Of a DNA stretch of 49,322 nt, positions 8,381 to 17,300 are shown in pieces. Below the pieces are notes generated by a model. The model was given only the letters and a program-made list of their open reading frames with translations. It was not told the DNA's origin and searched no databases. The stretch is from Mycobacterium sp. shizuoka-1 (lineage in GTDB: Bacteria > Actinomycetota > Actinomycetes > Mycobacteriales > Mycobacteriaceae): the NCBI RefSeq assembly GCF_002723835.1, contig NZ_BEWG01000084.1:1-49322 (forward strand), read 5' to 3'. Within the stretch, counting starts at the first letter, position 1, and each line of letters opens with the position of its first letter. The position numbers were made by a program, and so were the translations under genes.

Positions 8381-9628
8381 ATGGGTGTCGTGCGAACCGG
8401 AGAAATCAAGGCTCTGACCGGTCTTCGCATCGTCGCCGCAATGTGGGTGGTGCTATTCCATTTCCGCCCGCTGATCTGGGAGGCCTCCCCGCGACTCAAG
8501 GACGACCTCGCGCCGCTCTTCAACGCCGGGGCACAGGGCGTCGACCTGTTCTTCATCCTCAGCGGTTTCGTCCTGACCTGGAACTATCTCGACCGGATGG
8601 GATCGCACTTTTCGGCCCGGGCCACCGTGCATTTCTTGTGGCTGCGGCTGTCGCGGGTGTGGCCGGTGTACCTGGTCACGATGCACCTCGCCGCGGCATG
8701 GATCATCTTCACCCTGCATGTCGGCACCGTCCCGTCCCCGGACGTCGAGAAGCTCAACGCCATCAGCTATGTGCGCCAGCTGTTCATGGTGCAGCTGTGG
8801 TTCGAACCATTCTTCGACGGCACGAGCTGGGACGGACCGGCCTGGTCGATCAGCGCCGAATGGCTGGCCTACCTGCTGTTCGGCGGGATCGTTCTGGTGA
8901 TCTTCCGGATGGCGCAGGTGACCCGTGCGCGCACCCTGCTGCTGCTGGCCTTCGCGGCCGCGCTGCCGCCCACGGTGCTACTGCTGGCCAGCGGCCACTT
9001 CTACACGCCGTGGAGCTGGCTGCCCCGCATCGTGGCGCAGTTCGTGGCGGGTGCACTGGCGTGTGCGGCGGTGCGCCGGCTGCAGCTCGGGCAGCGCGGC
9101 CGGCGGGTCGCCGGCTACAGCGCGGTGCTGATCACCGCCGCGATCGTCGGCATCCTCTACTACTACGACGCCAACCCGGTCGCCGGAATGGTCGACCCCG
9201 GCGGGGTGGTCGATCTGCTGTTCATGCCGCTGGTGGTCACGCTGGCGCTCGGGGTGGGCAGCCTGCCTGCGCTGCTGTCCACCCGGCTGCTCGTCTACGG
9301 TGGGCAGATTTCGTTCAGCCTCTACATGGTCCACGAGATCGTGCACACCTCGTGGAACTGGGCGGTCCAGGAGTACCAGATCGACCTGCCCAAATCGGTG
9401 CAGAAGGTGGTCGTCGTGGGGCTGATCGCCGCGGCGGTGGGCGGCGCGGTGCTGCTGTACCACGCGGTGGAGGAACCGGCCCGGCGGTGGATGCGCCGCA
9501 TGGTCGATTTCCGTGATGTCCAACACGACAAGCACACCGGACCGCCGGGGGCCGAGAGCGGCCGACTGGCCTCCCTCGACCACGCCCGTGATGTCCGTCC
9601 GCCGCACACCTCGGCTCGGGCCGGGTAG
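8381..9628 (+). CDS. Acyltransferase family 3 (OafA/YrhL-type) membrane protein
   Basis: The protein has 415 residues with about ten membrane segments. The N terminus 'IKALTGLRIVAAMWVVLFHF' has the R...H arrangement of acyltransferase-3 enzymes, followed by 'GVDLFFILSGFVLTWNYL', 'RLSRVWPVYLVTMHLA' and 'PAWSISAEWLAYLLF'. The family moves acyl groups across the membrane to sugars or lipids of the envelope. The 3' end encodes a cytosolic tail of about 50 polar residues. ATG at 8381 is chosen; GTG at 8390 is possible. The exported SGNH hydrolase that follows may act with it, since acyltransferase-3 and SGNH domains are often fused or adjacent (inference). Confidence 0.88.
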   Translation: MGVVRTGEIKALTGLRIVAAMWVVLFHFRPLIWEASPRLKDDLAPLFNAGAQGVDLFFILSGFVLTWNYLDRMGSHFSARATVHFLWLRLSRVWPVYLVTMHLAAAWIIFTLHVGTVPSPDVEKLNAISYVRQLFMVQLWFEPFFDGTSWDGPAWSISAEWLAYLLFGGIVLVIFRMAQVTRARTLLLLAFAAALPPTVLLLASGHFYTPWSWLPRIVAQFVAGALACAAVRRLQLGQRGRRVAGYSAVLITAAIVGILYYYDANPVAGMVDPGGVVDLLFMPLVVTLALGVGSLPALLSTRLLVYGGQISFSLYMVHEIVHTSWNWAVQEYQIDLPKSVQKVVVVGLIAAAVGGAVLLYHAVEEPARRWMRRMVDFRDVQHDKHTGPPGAESGRLASLDHARDVRPPHTSARAG

Positions 9629-9705
9629 TAACGAACCCAGCGTCGGTGTGCGACAACACCTTCGGAGGCAGTAGGCTGCCTGCGTCGGGCGCGAAACTCA
9701 GTGGG

Positions 9706-10422
9706 GTGTCATTGATCCGCAGGGAACGACTCATCCGCGTTGCCACGGCAGGCGTGCCGGCAGTGGTGGCGCTGGCGGTGCTTCTGGGCTACTGCCTTCC
9801 GTCTACCGACATCCAATTGGCCAACCGTGGCTCGCAATTCAGCCGCATCGCGGTGATCGGCGACTCGTACACGACCGGTACCGATGAAGGCGGCCAGGGG
9901 CCGCAGTCGTGGACCTCGCGCGCCTGGCTGCTGCTGGCCAACCAGGGCGCCAAGGTCGATGCCGACGTGGCCGCCGAAGGCGGTGCGGGGTACGGCATCC
10001 GCGGTAACCGCGGCAACCTGTTCGAGGACCTCACGGTGCGGGCGGTCAACCGCGACGACGTCCTCGTGGTGTTCTTCGGGTCGCGCAACGACCAGCCCGT
10101 CGACATGCAGAAGTATCCGGTGCTCGTCGGCGAGACATTCCAGATCGCCCGCCGGGTGGCGCCGAAGGCCAAGTTCCTGGTGATCGGACCGCCGTGGCCG
10201 ACCGCCGACCCGCCGCCCGCCGTGCTGGCCCTGCGCGACGGGCTGCGGGCGCAAGCCAGGGCGGTCGGGGCGGTCTTCATCGACCCGCTCGCCGAGGGAT
10301 GGTTCGTCGGACACCCCGAGCTGATCGGAGCCGACGGTGTGCACCCCACCGACGCGGGCCATGCCTACATGGCCGAGAAGATCGCGCCGCTCATCCGCAG
10401 CCAGCTGGCCATCCCGCTCTGA
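9706..10422 (+). CDS. Exported SGNH/GDSL-family hydrolase
   Basis: The protein has 238 residues. An N-terminal membrane or signal segment ('GVPAVVALAVLLGYCLP') precedes an SGNH domain. Block I is 'IAVIGDSYTTGTD' with the catalytic Ser, block III is 'FFGSRNDQ' and block V is 'GADGVHPTDAGHAYMA' with the Asp and His. Members are esterases, acetyl-hydrolases or acyl-transfer partners. A -10-like TAGGCT at 9672 lies between the alternative GTG at 9646 and the GTG at 9706, so I prefer 9706. It follows the acyltransferase gene by 77 bases and may modify the same glycan or glycolipid. Confidence 0.85.
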   Translation: MSLIRRERLIRVATAGVPAVVALAVLLGYCLPSTDIQLANRGSQFSRIAVIGDSYTTGTDEGGQGPQSWTSRAWLLLANQGAKVDADVAAEGGAGYGIRGNRGNLFEDLTVRAVNRDDVLVVFFGSRNDQPVDMQKYPVLVGETFQIARRVAPKAKFLVIGPPWPTADPPPAVLALRDGLRAQARAVGAVFIDPLAEGWFVGHPELIGADGVHPTDAGHAYMAEKIAPLIRSQLAIPL

Positions 10423-10431
10423 GCGCGGCGA

Positions 10432-10692
10432 TCACGGGCCGATCCACGGCTGGTTGGTGCCGAGGTTGTTCGCGTCGACCTGATAGCACTGCTGTGGGGT
10501 GTTGAAGCCGAACGCGCCCCCGGTGTCGCAGCGCTGGAAGAACCCGCCCGCGTCGATGGGTCCGTCGCAGCGCTGACCGCCGCCCCACGGGGTCCACATC
10601 CCTTGGCAGCCTGCGCTCGCGCTGGGGGCGCTCACCAGGCCGATGCCGATGGCGGTGATCCCGCAGACCACCACCGAACCGAGTTTCGTCAC
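10432..10692 (-). CDS. Small exported CDGP-motif protein
   Basis: This 86-residue protein has a signal peptide ending 'APSASA' before 'GCQGMW'. The mature part of about 58 residues has four cysteines and the motif 'RCDGPIDAGGFFQRCD', characteristic of a mycobacterial family named after this CDGP motif. GTG at 10692 is preceded by GAGGAGG about 6-7 bases upstream, a strong Shine-Dalgarno. The frame extends to 10800 but has no better start. It is convergent with the SGNH gene (9 bases apart) and divergent from the S53 peptidase. The function is unknown. Confidence 0.78.
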   Translation of the reverse strand: MTKLGSVVVCGITAIGIGLVSAPSASAGCQGMWTPWGGGQRCDGPIDAGGFFQRCDTGGAFGFNTPQQCYQVDANNLGTNQPWIGP

Positions 10693-10866
10693 CGTCCACC
10701 TCCTCGCAAACCTCAAGTGCAGTTCGGTTACCCGGTTCATCGCGGCGGCAGACGGCATTGTTAGCTGCGTCGCTCGGTGGCGGCGGCATGGCGGCGGCAT
10801 CGGTATGGGATCGTTTCGGCCCGTGGCGTCGCGTTCCCCGGCTTGTCGTGATAAACCCAGTAGCTG

Positions 10867-12480
10867 ATGCTCAGACGCGTGTGGCTACGGCGTCGCCGGG
10901 GGTTGCGACTGGCACCGCTCCTGGTGGCGCTGGCCGTCGTGATGTCGACGTTCGCCGCGGACCGCCCGACACCGGCGCTGCCCTACAACGTGATCGCCGG
11001 TCCGTTTGCCCGGCTGCTCGCCCAGGCCGTCGACCTGGGGCCGGCCCGCACCGAACGCGTCCAGCTGACCGCCGAACTGCAGGCACCCACCGAGCCGGTC
11101 GCGCTGAGCCGCTGGGCCCGGTCCCACGGCCTGACCATGCACTGGCGCGACGGCGACACGTGGGCGGTACTCGAAGGCGCACCAGGTGCGATCTCGCGCG
11201 CCCTCGACGTCTCCGTCAACGACTACCGCCGGACCAGCGGACGGGTGTTCTACGCCTCCCCCCAGCAGCCCGCCGTGCCGTCGCCGCTGCGCGGCGAAGT
11301 GGCCGGGATGGGCCGGATCCTGGGCTACACGCCGTATCACGAGGGCACGCCGCCCAACCTGCCGCTGGACGTCCCCGACGGCGGTCTGTTGCCGACCGAA
11401 CTACTCAGCGCCTACAACGTCAACGCGTTGAGCTCGGCCGGGTACACCGGCCGGGGACAGACAGTCGTCGTCTTCGCATTCGACGGGGTCGACCAACACG
11501 ATCTCGACAAGTTCTCCGACTGGTTCACCCTGCCGCCGTTCACGCTGGAGGTGATGGGCGGGATGCCGGCCGAACGGCACGGCGAGGCCGCCATGGACGT
11601 GCAGTTGATCCACGCGATCGCGCCGGCGGCCAAGATCGTCCTGGTCAACGCCCGCCCGACCGCCGAGGGCGACGCCACCTACGTCAAGCTCGGCAAGCTG
11701 ATGGAGGATGTGGACCGCCGCTACCCGGGGGCGACGTGGAGTTTCTCGATCGGCTGGGGGTGCGATCGCCTGCTGTCCCGGGCGGATCTGGCGCCGGTAC
11801 GCTCGGCCCTGGCCCGCGCCGGCCGCAGCGGGACCACCACCTTCGTGGCCAGCGGCGACCTGGCCGGGCTGGAATGCAAGGGCGGCCACGACTGGTCGGA
11901 TCCGCCGAGCCCCGACGACTACGGCGTCGACGTGCTGGCCTCGCTGCCGGAGGTCACCGGCGTCGGCGGCACGACGTTGTCCACCGACGCCGAGGGGCAA
12001 TGGCTGGCCGAGCAGGGCTGGTACGACGTCCCGTTGACCCAGGGCAGCGGCGGCGGCGCGTCGGTCCTGTTCGCCCGCCCGGCCTGGCAGGTCACCGGGG
12101 AGCATGCCGGCCCGCACGACAAGCGGCTGGTCCCCGACATCGCCGCGGTGGCCGACCCGTTCACCGGGGTCAAGTTCGTCTCCAACGGTCAGATCGCGGT
12201 CGGCGGCGGCACGTCGCAGGCGGCGCCGATCTGGGCCGGGCTGGCCGCGATCATGAACCAGTTCCTCACCGCACGCGGGCTGTCACAGCTCGGCGATCTC
12301 AACCCGCTGCTCTACGAGATCGCCAACGACGCGCAGCTGCCCGCCTTCCGGGACATCTATCTGGGCGCCAACGCCGTGACGCCCGTCGTGCCCGGCTACG
12401 ACATGATCACCGGGCTGGGAACGCCCAACGTCGACAACCTGATCAAGGCCCTTCTCGTGCTGAAGTCGCTGCGCCGATGA
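10867..12480 (+). CDS. S53-family (sedolisin/kumamolisin-like) serine-carboxyl peptidase
   Basis: The protein has 537 residues: an N-terminal signal or anchor (about residues 12-30), a pro-kumamolisin-type prodomain (about 40-150) and a catalytic domain. The Ser-Glu-Asp set is visible: Glu240 and Asp244 in 'HGEAAMDVQLIHAIAP' (the usual four-residue spacing), the oxyanion Asp331 in 'FVASGDLAG' and the nucleophile Ser450 in 'GGGTSQAAPIWAG'. 'RLVPDIAAVADP' and the C-terminal 'GYDMITGLGTPN' are also typical. Such enzymes are usually acid-active and self-processing. The next gene overlaps its stop codon, so the pair is translationally coupled. Confidence 0.92.
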   Translation: MLRRVWLRRRRGLRLAPLLVALAVVMSTFAADRPTPALPYNVIAGPFARLLAQAVDLGPARTERVQLTAELQAPTEPVALSRWARSHGLTMHWRDGDTWAVLEGAPGAISRALDVSVNDYRRTSGRVFYASPQQPAVPSPLRGEVAGMGRILGYTPYHEGTPPNLPLDVPDGGLLPTELLSAYNVNALSSAGYTGRGQTVVVFAFDGVDQHDLDKFSDWFTLPPFTLEVMGGMPAERHGEAAMDVQLIHAIAPAAKIVLVNARPTAEGDATYVKLGKLMEDVDRRYPGATWSFSIGWGCDRLLSRADLAPVRSALARAGRSGTTTFVASGDLAGLECKGGHDWSDPPSPDDYGVDVLASLPEVTGVGGTTLSTDAEGQWLAEQGWYDVPLTQGSGGGASVLFARPAWQVTGEHAGPHDKRLVPDIAAVADPFTGVKFVSNGQIAVGGGTSQAAPIWAGLAAIMNQFLTARGLSQLGDLNPLLYEIANDAQLPAFRDIYLGANAVTPVVPGYDMITGLGTPNVDNLIKALLVLKSLRR

Positions 12481-13223
12481 CCGAGACCGCAGCAGACTCC
12501 GACGACACGGGCTCGTTCGCGGGATACGCGGTGCCGGCCGGCCGGTATCGGGCCCGTGGGCAGCGCGGCCCCGGGTACTTTCTGACCCTCGGCGTCTGGG
12601 TGGCCGTCCTGGTCGCCGCGATGATGGCGTTGAGCGTCATCTCCACCCGGGTCAGCACGGCGCCGACCCGGTATCACTGCCCGCCGGACTGCGGGCGCCC
12701 ACCGACGGGTCTTCCGGTCGCGACCAACCCCCGCTTCTTCGCCCAGGACGGGTCGTTCTCGGTGTCCTACCCGGCCCCCGGGACGGCCTACGACATCACC
12801 ATGGAACCCAACGGGGTGCGCGCCGAGCTGAACATCGGCGACGGCGGGACGCTGCGGTTGTTCAGCGAACCCGCGCAGGGCCGGGATGCCCGTCAGGTGG
12901 CTGCCGACCTGCTGGGCCAGATGTTCCCCGACGCCGTCACGTCCTACGAGCTGCCCAACGCGATCCTGGGTTACGAACCCGGCTACGGCGAGGTCGCCGA
13001 CGATTGGCCCAAGGGGACCAGCACGGATTCGAAGCACCTTCGGGTCCTCATCGTCGTCGCGGTGAAGAACGACCTGGCGCTGGTCGCGGGAGCGGTCGGA
13101 CCGTTCCACCAATTCGGGCCCAATGACGGCCCGGGACCGCCGTCGCCGGCAAACCTGGAGATCGCCAAGGACATGGGCAAGTACGTCAACAGCTTCATGT
13201 GGCGCGGCGATCCGCCCCGGTGA
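12477..13223 (+). CDS. Membrane-anchored protein of unknown function, coupled to the S53 peptidase
   Basis: The protein has 248 residues. It has a short polar N terminus, one membrane segment ('YFLTLGVWVAVLVAAMMALSVI', about residues 35-55), and an extracytoplasmic domain that starts with a Cys-Pro-rich stretch ('YHCPPDCGRPPTG'). The domain contains 'FSVSYPAPGTAYDITMEPNG' and 'LRLFSEPAQGRDARQVAADL', resembling lipoprotein-like beta-rich domains of actinobacteria, but I do not recognise a named family. The ATG overlaps the peptidase stop (ATGA), so the two are probably made together. It could anchor, inhibit or be a substrate of the peptidase; this is inference. Confidence 0.72.
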   Translation: MTETAADSDDTGSFAGYAVPAGRYRARGQRGPGYFLTLGVWVAVLVAAMMALSVISTRVSTAPTRYHCPPDCGRPPTGLPVATNPRFFAQDGSFSVSYPAPGTAYDITMEPNGVRAELNIGDGGTLRLFSEPAQGRDARQVAADLLGQMFPDAVTSYELPNAILGYEPGYGEVADDWPKGTSTDSKHLRVLIVVAVKNDLALVAGAVGPFHQFGPNDGPGPPSPANLEIAKDMGKYVNSFMWRGDPPR

Positions 13224-13232
13224 CGAAACCCG

Positions 13233-14117
13233 TTAATCCTGGACGGCTTTCGCGACCGCGATGCAGGTCGTCAGCCACCGGCGCTCGCCGTCTCGCACCG
13301 CCCACATCGCGTTGAGCATCATCCGCACCACCACCCACGCGCGCGCCCGGTCCTCGTCGAACCCGGCGGTGTCCACCAACGTGTAGAACCGCCGGCGCAC
13401 ACCGCCGCGGACGTCTCCGGCCAGCTCGTCGAAGCGGTTCCACAACATCGGGGCGATCTCGTAATGCGGATCGCCGTTGACCGGTTTGGGGTCGATCACC
13501 AGCCAGGGCTGGCGCCGGCCGGCGAGCACGTTCGCGTAGTGCAGATCGGTGTGGATGACGCGGTCGGCGTCCGCCGGGTCGGCGCTCAGGTCACCGCTCA
13601 GGCTCAGTGCCTGTTCGACCAGCCGGCGGGGGATGGGCGCACTGCGCGGCAGCGCGGCCAGCTCGGCGGTCCAGCTGTCGAGATAGGACGTCAGCGTGCG
13701 CAATTGCGGCAGCGCCGGGACGTGCAGCTGCCTGTACAGACCGGCGACGACCTGGCAGGCCTCGACATCGCTTCGACCGGTGAGGTCGTCGGCGCCGAGG
13801 CGCTCCAGCAGCAGGGCGCGGCGACGCGGGTCGGCACTGAGCAACCGGGCAGCGCCGTGGCCACCCCAGCGCCGCAGGGCCAGATGCTCGTGCTCGGACT
13901 CATCGTCGGGGAAGCCGAGCTTGAGTACCGCCGCCGTGGCGTCGGCCGTGCGGACGGGCAGCACCAGCGAGCAGTGTCCGTGCGTGGCGGGGCCGTCCGG
14001 CCGAAGCCGCCACTGCCCGAGGACGTCACGCGTGAGCCGGGGCAGTGCGTCGACCCACGTCGCCCACTGCGGCCCGCGGGCAGCCATCGCCCGCACCTGC
14101 GCGGGCAGATCCGTCAC
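13233..14117 (-). CDS. Aminoglycoside 6-phosphotransferase-like kinase (APH(6)/streptomycin kinase family)
   Basis: The protein has 294 residues with the APH/choline-kinase fold. The catalytic loop is 'VIHTDLHYANVLAG' (HxDxxxxN) and the metal-binding segment is 'WLVIDPKPVNGDPHYEIAP' with the Asp of the DFG-like position. 'ID.KP..GDP.YE.A' is typical of the streptomycin/hydroxyurea (APH(6)) kinase subgroup. Chromosomal members often have unknown natural substrates, so resistance is possible but unproven. Its GTG overlaps the stop of the upstream 47-codon membrane gene (GTGA), which implies co-translation. Confidence 0.85.
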   Translation of the reverse strand: MTDLPAQVRAMAARGPQWATWVDALPRLTRDVLGQWRLRPDGPATHGHCSLVLPVRTADATAAVLKLGFPDDESEHEHLALRRWGGHGAARLLSADPRRRALLLERLGADDLTGRSDVEACQVVAGLYRQLHVPALPQLRTLTSYLDSWTAELAALPRSAPIPRRLVEQALSLSGDLSADPADADRVIHTDLHYANVLAGRRQPWLVIDPKPVNGDPHYEIAPMLWNRFDELAGDVRGGVRRRFYTLVDTAGFDEDRARAWVVVRMMLNAMWAVRDGERRWLTTCIAVAKAVQD

Positions 14118-14257
14118 GTGTCGGGTTCGTCGGGGTGCTCGCTGGGTGGGTCACTGGGCGGGGCAGGCTTGTTCAGCCAATCCTTCAGCCGAAAGAGCTG
14201 GCTGGCCACGAGCCCGAGGCCGACCAGCAGCAGACCGACGACGATCCAAATGGTCAT
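14114..14257 (-). CDS. 47-residue single-span membrane protein
   Basis: A short ORF encodes one membrane segment ('MTIWIVVGLLLVGLGLVASQ') and a charged, Pro-rich cytosolic tail ending 'PPSEHPDEPDT'. Its TGA overlaps the GTG of the APH-like kinase, and it is divergent from hrpA (61 bases between starts). The hydrophobic profile and the coupled stop-start support it as a real gene. I do not recognise the family. Confidence 0.6.
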   Translation of the reverse strand: MTIWIVVGLLLVGLGLVASQLFRLKDWLNKPAPPSDPPSEHPDEPDT

Positions 14258-14318
14258 TGCCGTCGAGCCTACGCACTCCGCGGCGCTCGCAGCGGTGCTC
14301 GCCGCTAATGTGGCGACA

Positions 14319-17300
14319 GTGTCCGACACGTCCGTCCAGCAGGTGCGCCAGCTGCGTGCTCGCCTCGACGGGCTGACGATCCGCGACGCAGCCCGGCTGG
14401 GCCGGCGGCTGAAGTCCCTGCGCGGTGACATCTCGGCCGAGACACTGCGCACGATCTCCGAACAGTTCACCGCCGCCGAAGCTCTGGTGGCCACCAGGCT
14501 GGCCGCCGTCCCGGCGATCACCTATCCCGGCCTTCCGGTCAGCGACCGTCGCGGCGAGATCGCCAAGGCCATCACCGAAAACCAGGTGGTGGTGATCGCC
14601 GGGGAGACCGGATCGGGCAAGACCACCCAGTTGCCGAAGATCTGTCTGGAGCTCGGTCGCGGGATCCGCGGGACGATCGGCCACACCCAGCCGCGGCGGC
14701 TGGCGGCCCGCACGGTGGCCCAGCGGATCGCCGACGAACTCGGCAGCCCGCTGGGGGAGACCATCGGTTACACCGTGCGCTTCACCGACCAGGCCAGCGA
14801 CCGGACACTGGTCAAACTGATGACCGACGGCATCCTGCTCGCCGAGATCCAGCGCGACCGGCGTCTGCTGCGTTACGACACGCTGATCCTCGACGAGGCT
14901 CACGAGCGCAGCCTCAACATCGACTTCCTGCTCGGCTACCTTCGCGAATTGCTGCCCCGCAGGCCGGATCTCAAAGTGATCGTGACGTCGGCGACGATCG
15001 AGCCGCAGCGGTTCGCGGCGCACTTCGGCGAAAATGGACTCAGCGGAAACGCCCCGATCGTGGAGGTGTCCGGCCGCACCTACCCGGTCGAGATCCGCTA
15101 CCGACCATTGGAAGTGCCGGTGGCCCAAGATGATTCGGAGGATCCCGACGACCCGGACCACGAGATCGTGCGTACCGAGATTCGCGACCAGACCGAGGCG
15201 ATCGTCGACGCCGTCCATGAGCTGGCGGCCGAACCGCCTGGCGATGTGCTGGTGTTCCTGTCCGGCGAGCGCGAGATCCGCGACACCGCAGAGGCCCTGC
15301 GCGATCTGAAGAACACCGAAGTACTCCCGCTGTACGCGCGCCTGCCCACCGCCGAGCAGCAGCGGGTCTTCCAGCCGCCGCGGACCGGCAGGCGGATCGT
15401 GTTGGCCACCAACGTCGCCGAGACCTCGCTGACCGTGCCCGGCATCCGCTACGTCATCGATCCGGGCACCGCGCGAATCTCCCGCTACAGCCGGCGCACC
15501 AAGGTGCAGCGGTTGCCGATCGAACCCATCTCGCAGGCCTCGGCAGCGCAACGCGCGGGTCGGTCCGGTCGCACCGCTCCGGGGGTGTGTATCCGGCTGT
15601 ATTCGGAGGAGGACTTCGCCGCCCGGCCGCGCTACACCGACCCGGAGATCCTGCGCACCAATCTCGCCGCGGTGATCCTGCAGATGGCCGCGTTGCAGCT
15701 CGGAGACATCGAGAGCTTCCCGTTCCTGGACCCGCCCGAGCAACGCAGCATCCGCGACGGGGTCGGGCTGCTACAGGAACTCGGGGCATTCGACTCAGCC
15801 GGTGCCATCACCGATATCGGTCGCCGGCTGGCACAGCTGCCGGTCGACCCCCGCCTGGCCCGGATGATCCTGCAAGCCGACGCCGAGGGCTGCGTACGCG
15901 AGGTGCTGGTGCTGGCGGCGGCACTGTCCATCCCCGACCCGCGGGAGCGCCCCGCCGACCGCGAGGAAGCGGCCCGGCAGAAACACGCCCGATTCGCCGA
16001 CGAGCACTCCGATTTCGTATCCTTCCTCAACCTGTGGCACTACCTGCGCGAGGAGCGAAAGGCCAGATCTGGCAGTGCGTTCCGACGGATGTGTCGCGAA
16101 GAGTTCCTGCACTACCTGCGGATCCGGGAATGGCAGGACCTGACCGGACAGTTGCGCAGCATCGCCCGCGACATCGGGATCCGGGAATCCGACGACACCG
16201 AGCCGGCCGATCCGGCCCGGGTGCACGCCGCCCTGGTCGCCGGGTTGTTGTCGCATGTCGGCCTGCGCGAAGGAGATTCGCGGGAGTACACCGGTGCACG
16301 CAACTCCCGGTTCGTCCTGGCGCCCGGATCGGTGCTGACCAAACGGCCGCCCCGCTGGATCGTGGTGACCGACCTGGTGGAGACCAGCAGGCTCTACGGC
16401 CGGATCGCCGCCCGCGTCGAACCGGAAGTGGTCGAACGCGTCGCCGGGCATCTGGTGTCGCGCACCTACAGTGAGCCGCACTGGGATGCGAAGCGCGGGG
16501 CGGTGATGGCCTTCGAGCGGGTGACGCTCTACGGGCTGCCGCTGGTACCGCGCCGGCGGGTGGGGTACTCCGCCGTCGACCCGGTGGTGTCGCGCGAACT
16601 GTTCATCCGGCACGCCCTGGTCCAGGGAGAGTGGCAGACCCGCCACCACTTTTTCGCCGACAACGCGCGGCTGCGGGCAGAGCTGACCGAGCTGGAGGAG
16701 CGGGCCCGTCGCAGAGACCTGCTCGTCGACGAGGACGACATCTACGCGTTCTACGACAGCAGGATTCCCCCGCAGGTGGTCTCCGCGCGGCACTTCGACG
16801 GGTGGTGGAAAAAGCAGCGCCACCGGACCCCCGAGCTGCTCACCTTCACCCGTGACGACCTGCTGCGCGTCGACGACGACAACGCCGAGCGACCGGACAA
16901 CTGGCAGGCCGGGGATCTGTCCCTGCCGCTGACCTACCGGTTCGAACCCGGCGCCGCCGACGACGGGGTCACCGTGCACATTCCGGTGGAGGTGCTGGCC
17001 CGGCTCGGCGGTGACGAATTCGGCTGGCAGGTACCGGCGTTGCGGGAGGAACTGGTGACGGCGCTGATCCGGTCGCTGCCCAAGGACCTGCGCCGCAACT
17101 TCGTTCCCGCCCCGGACACGGCGCGGGCCGTGCTGGCCGTCCTCGGAGGGCAGGAGCTGGCCGAGCCACTGCTGGAAGCCCTGCAGCGGGAATTGCACCG
17201 GCGCAGCGGCATTCTGGTGCCGATCACCGCCTTCGATCTGGACAAGCTGCCCGCCCATCTGCGGGTCACGTTCGCGGTCGAGAGGGCCGACGGCACCGAG

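Noticed and set aside
13464..14318. N-terminal extension of the hrpA frame back to 13464
   Set aside because: It is antisense to the APH(6)-like gene and the 47-codon membrane gene, and HrpA length is complete from 14319.
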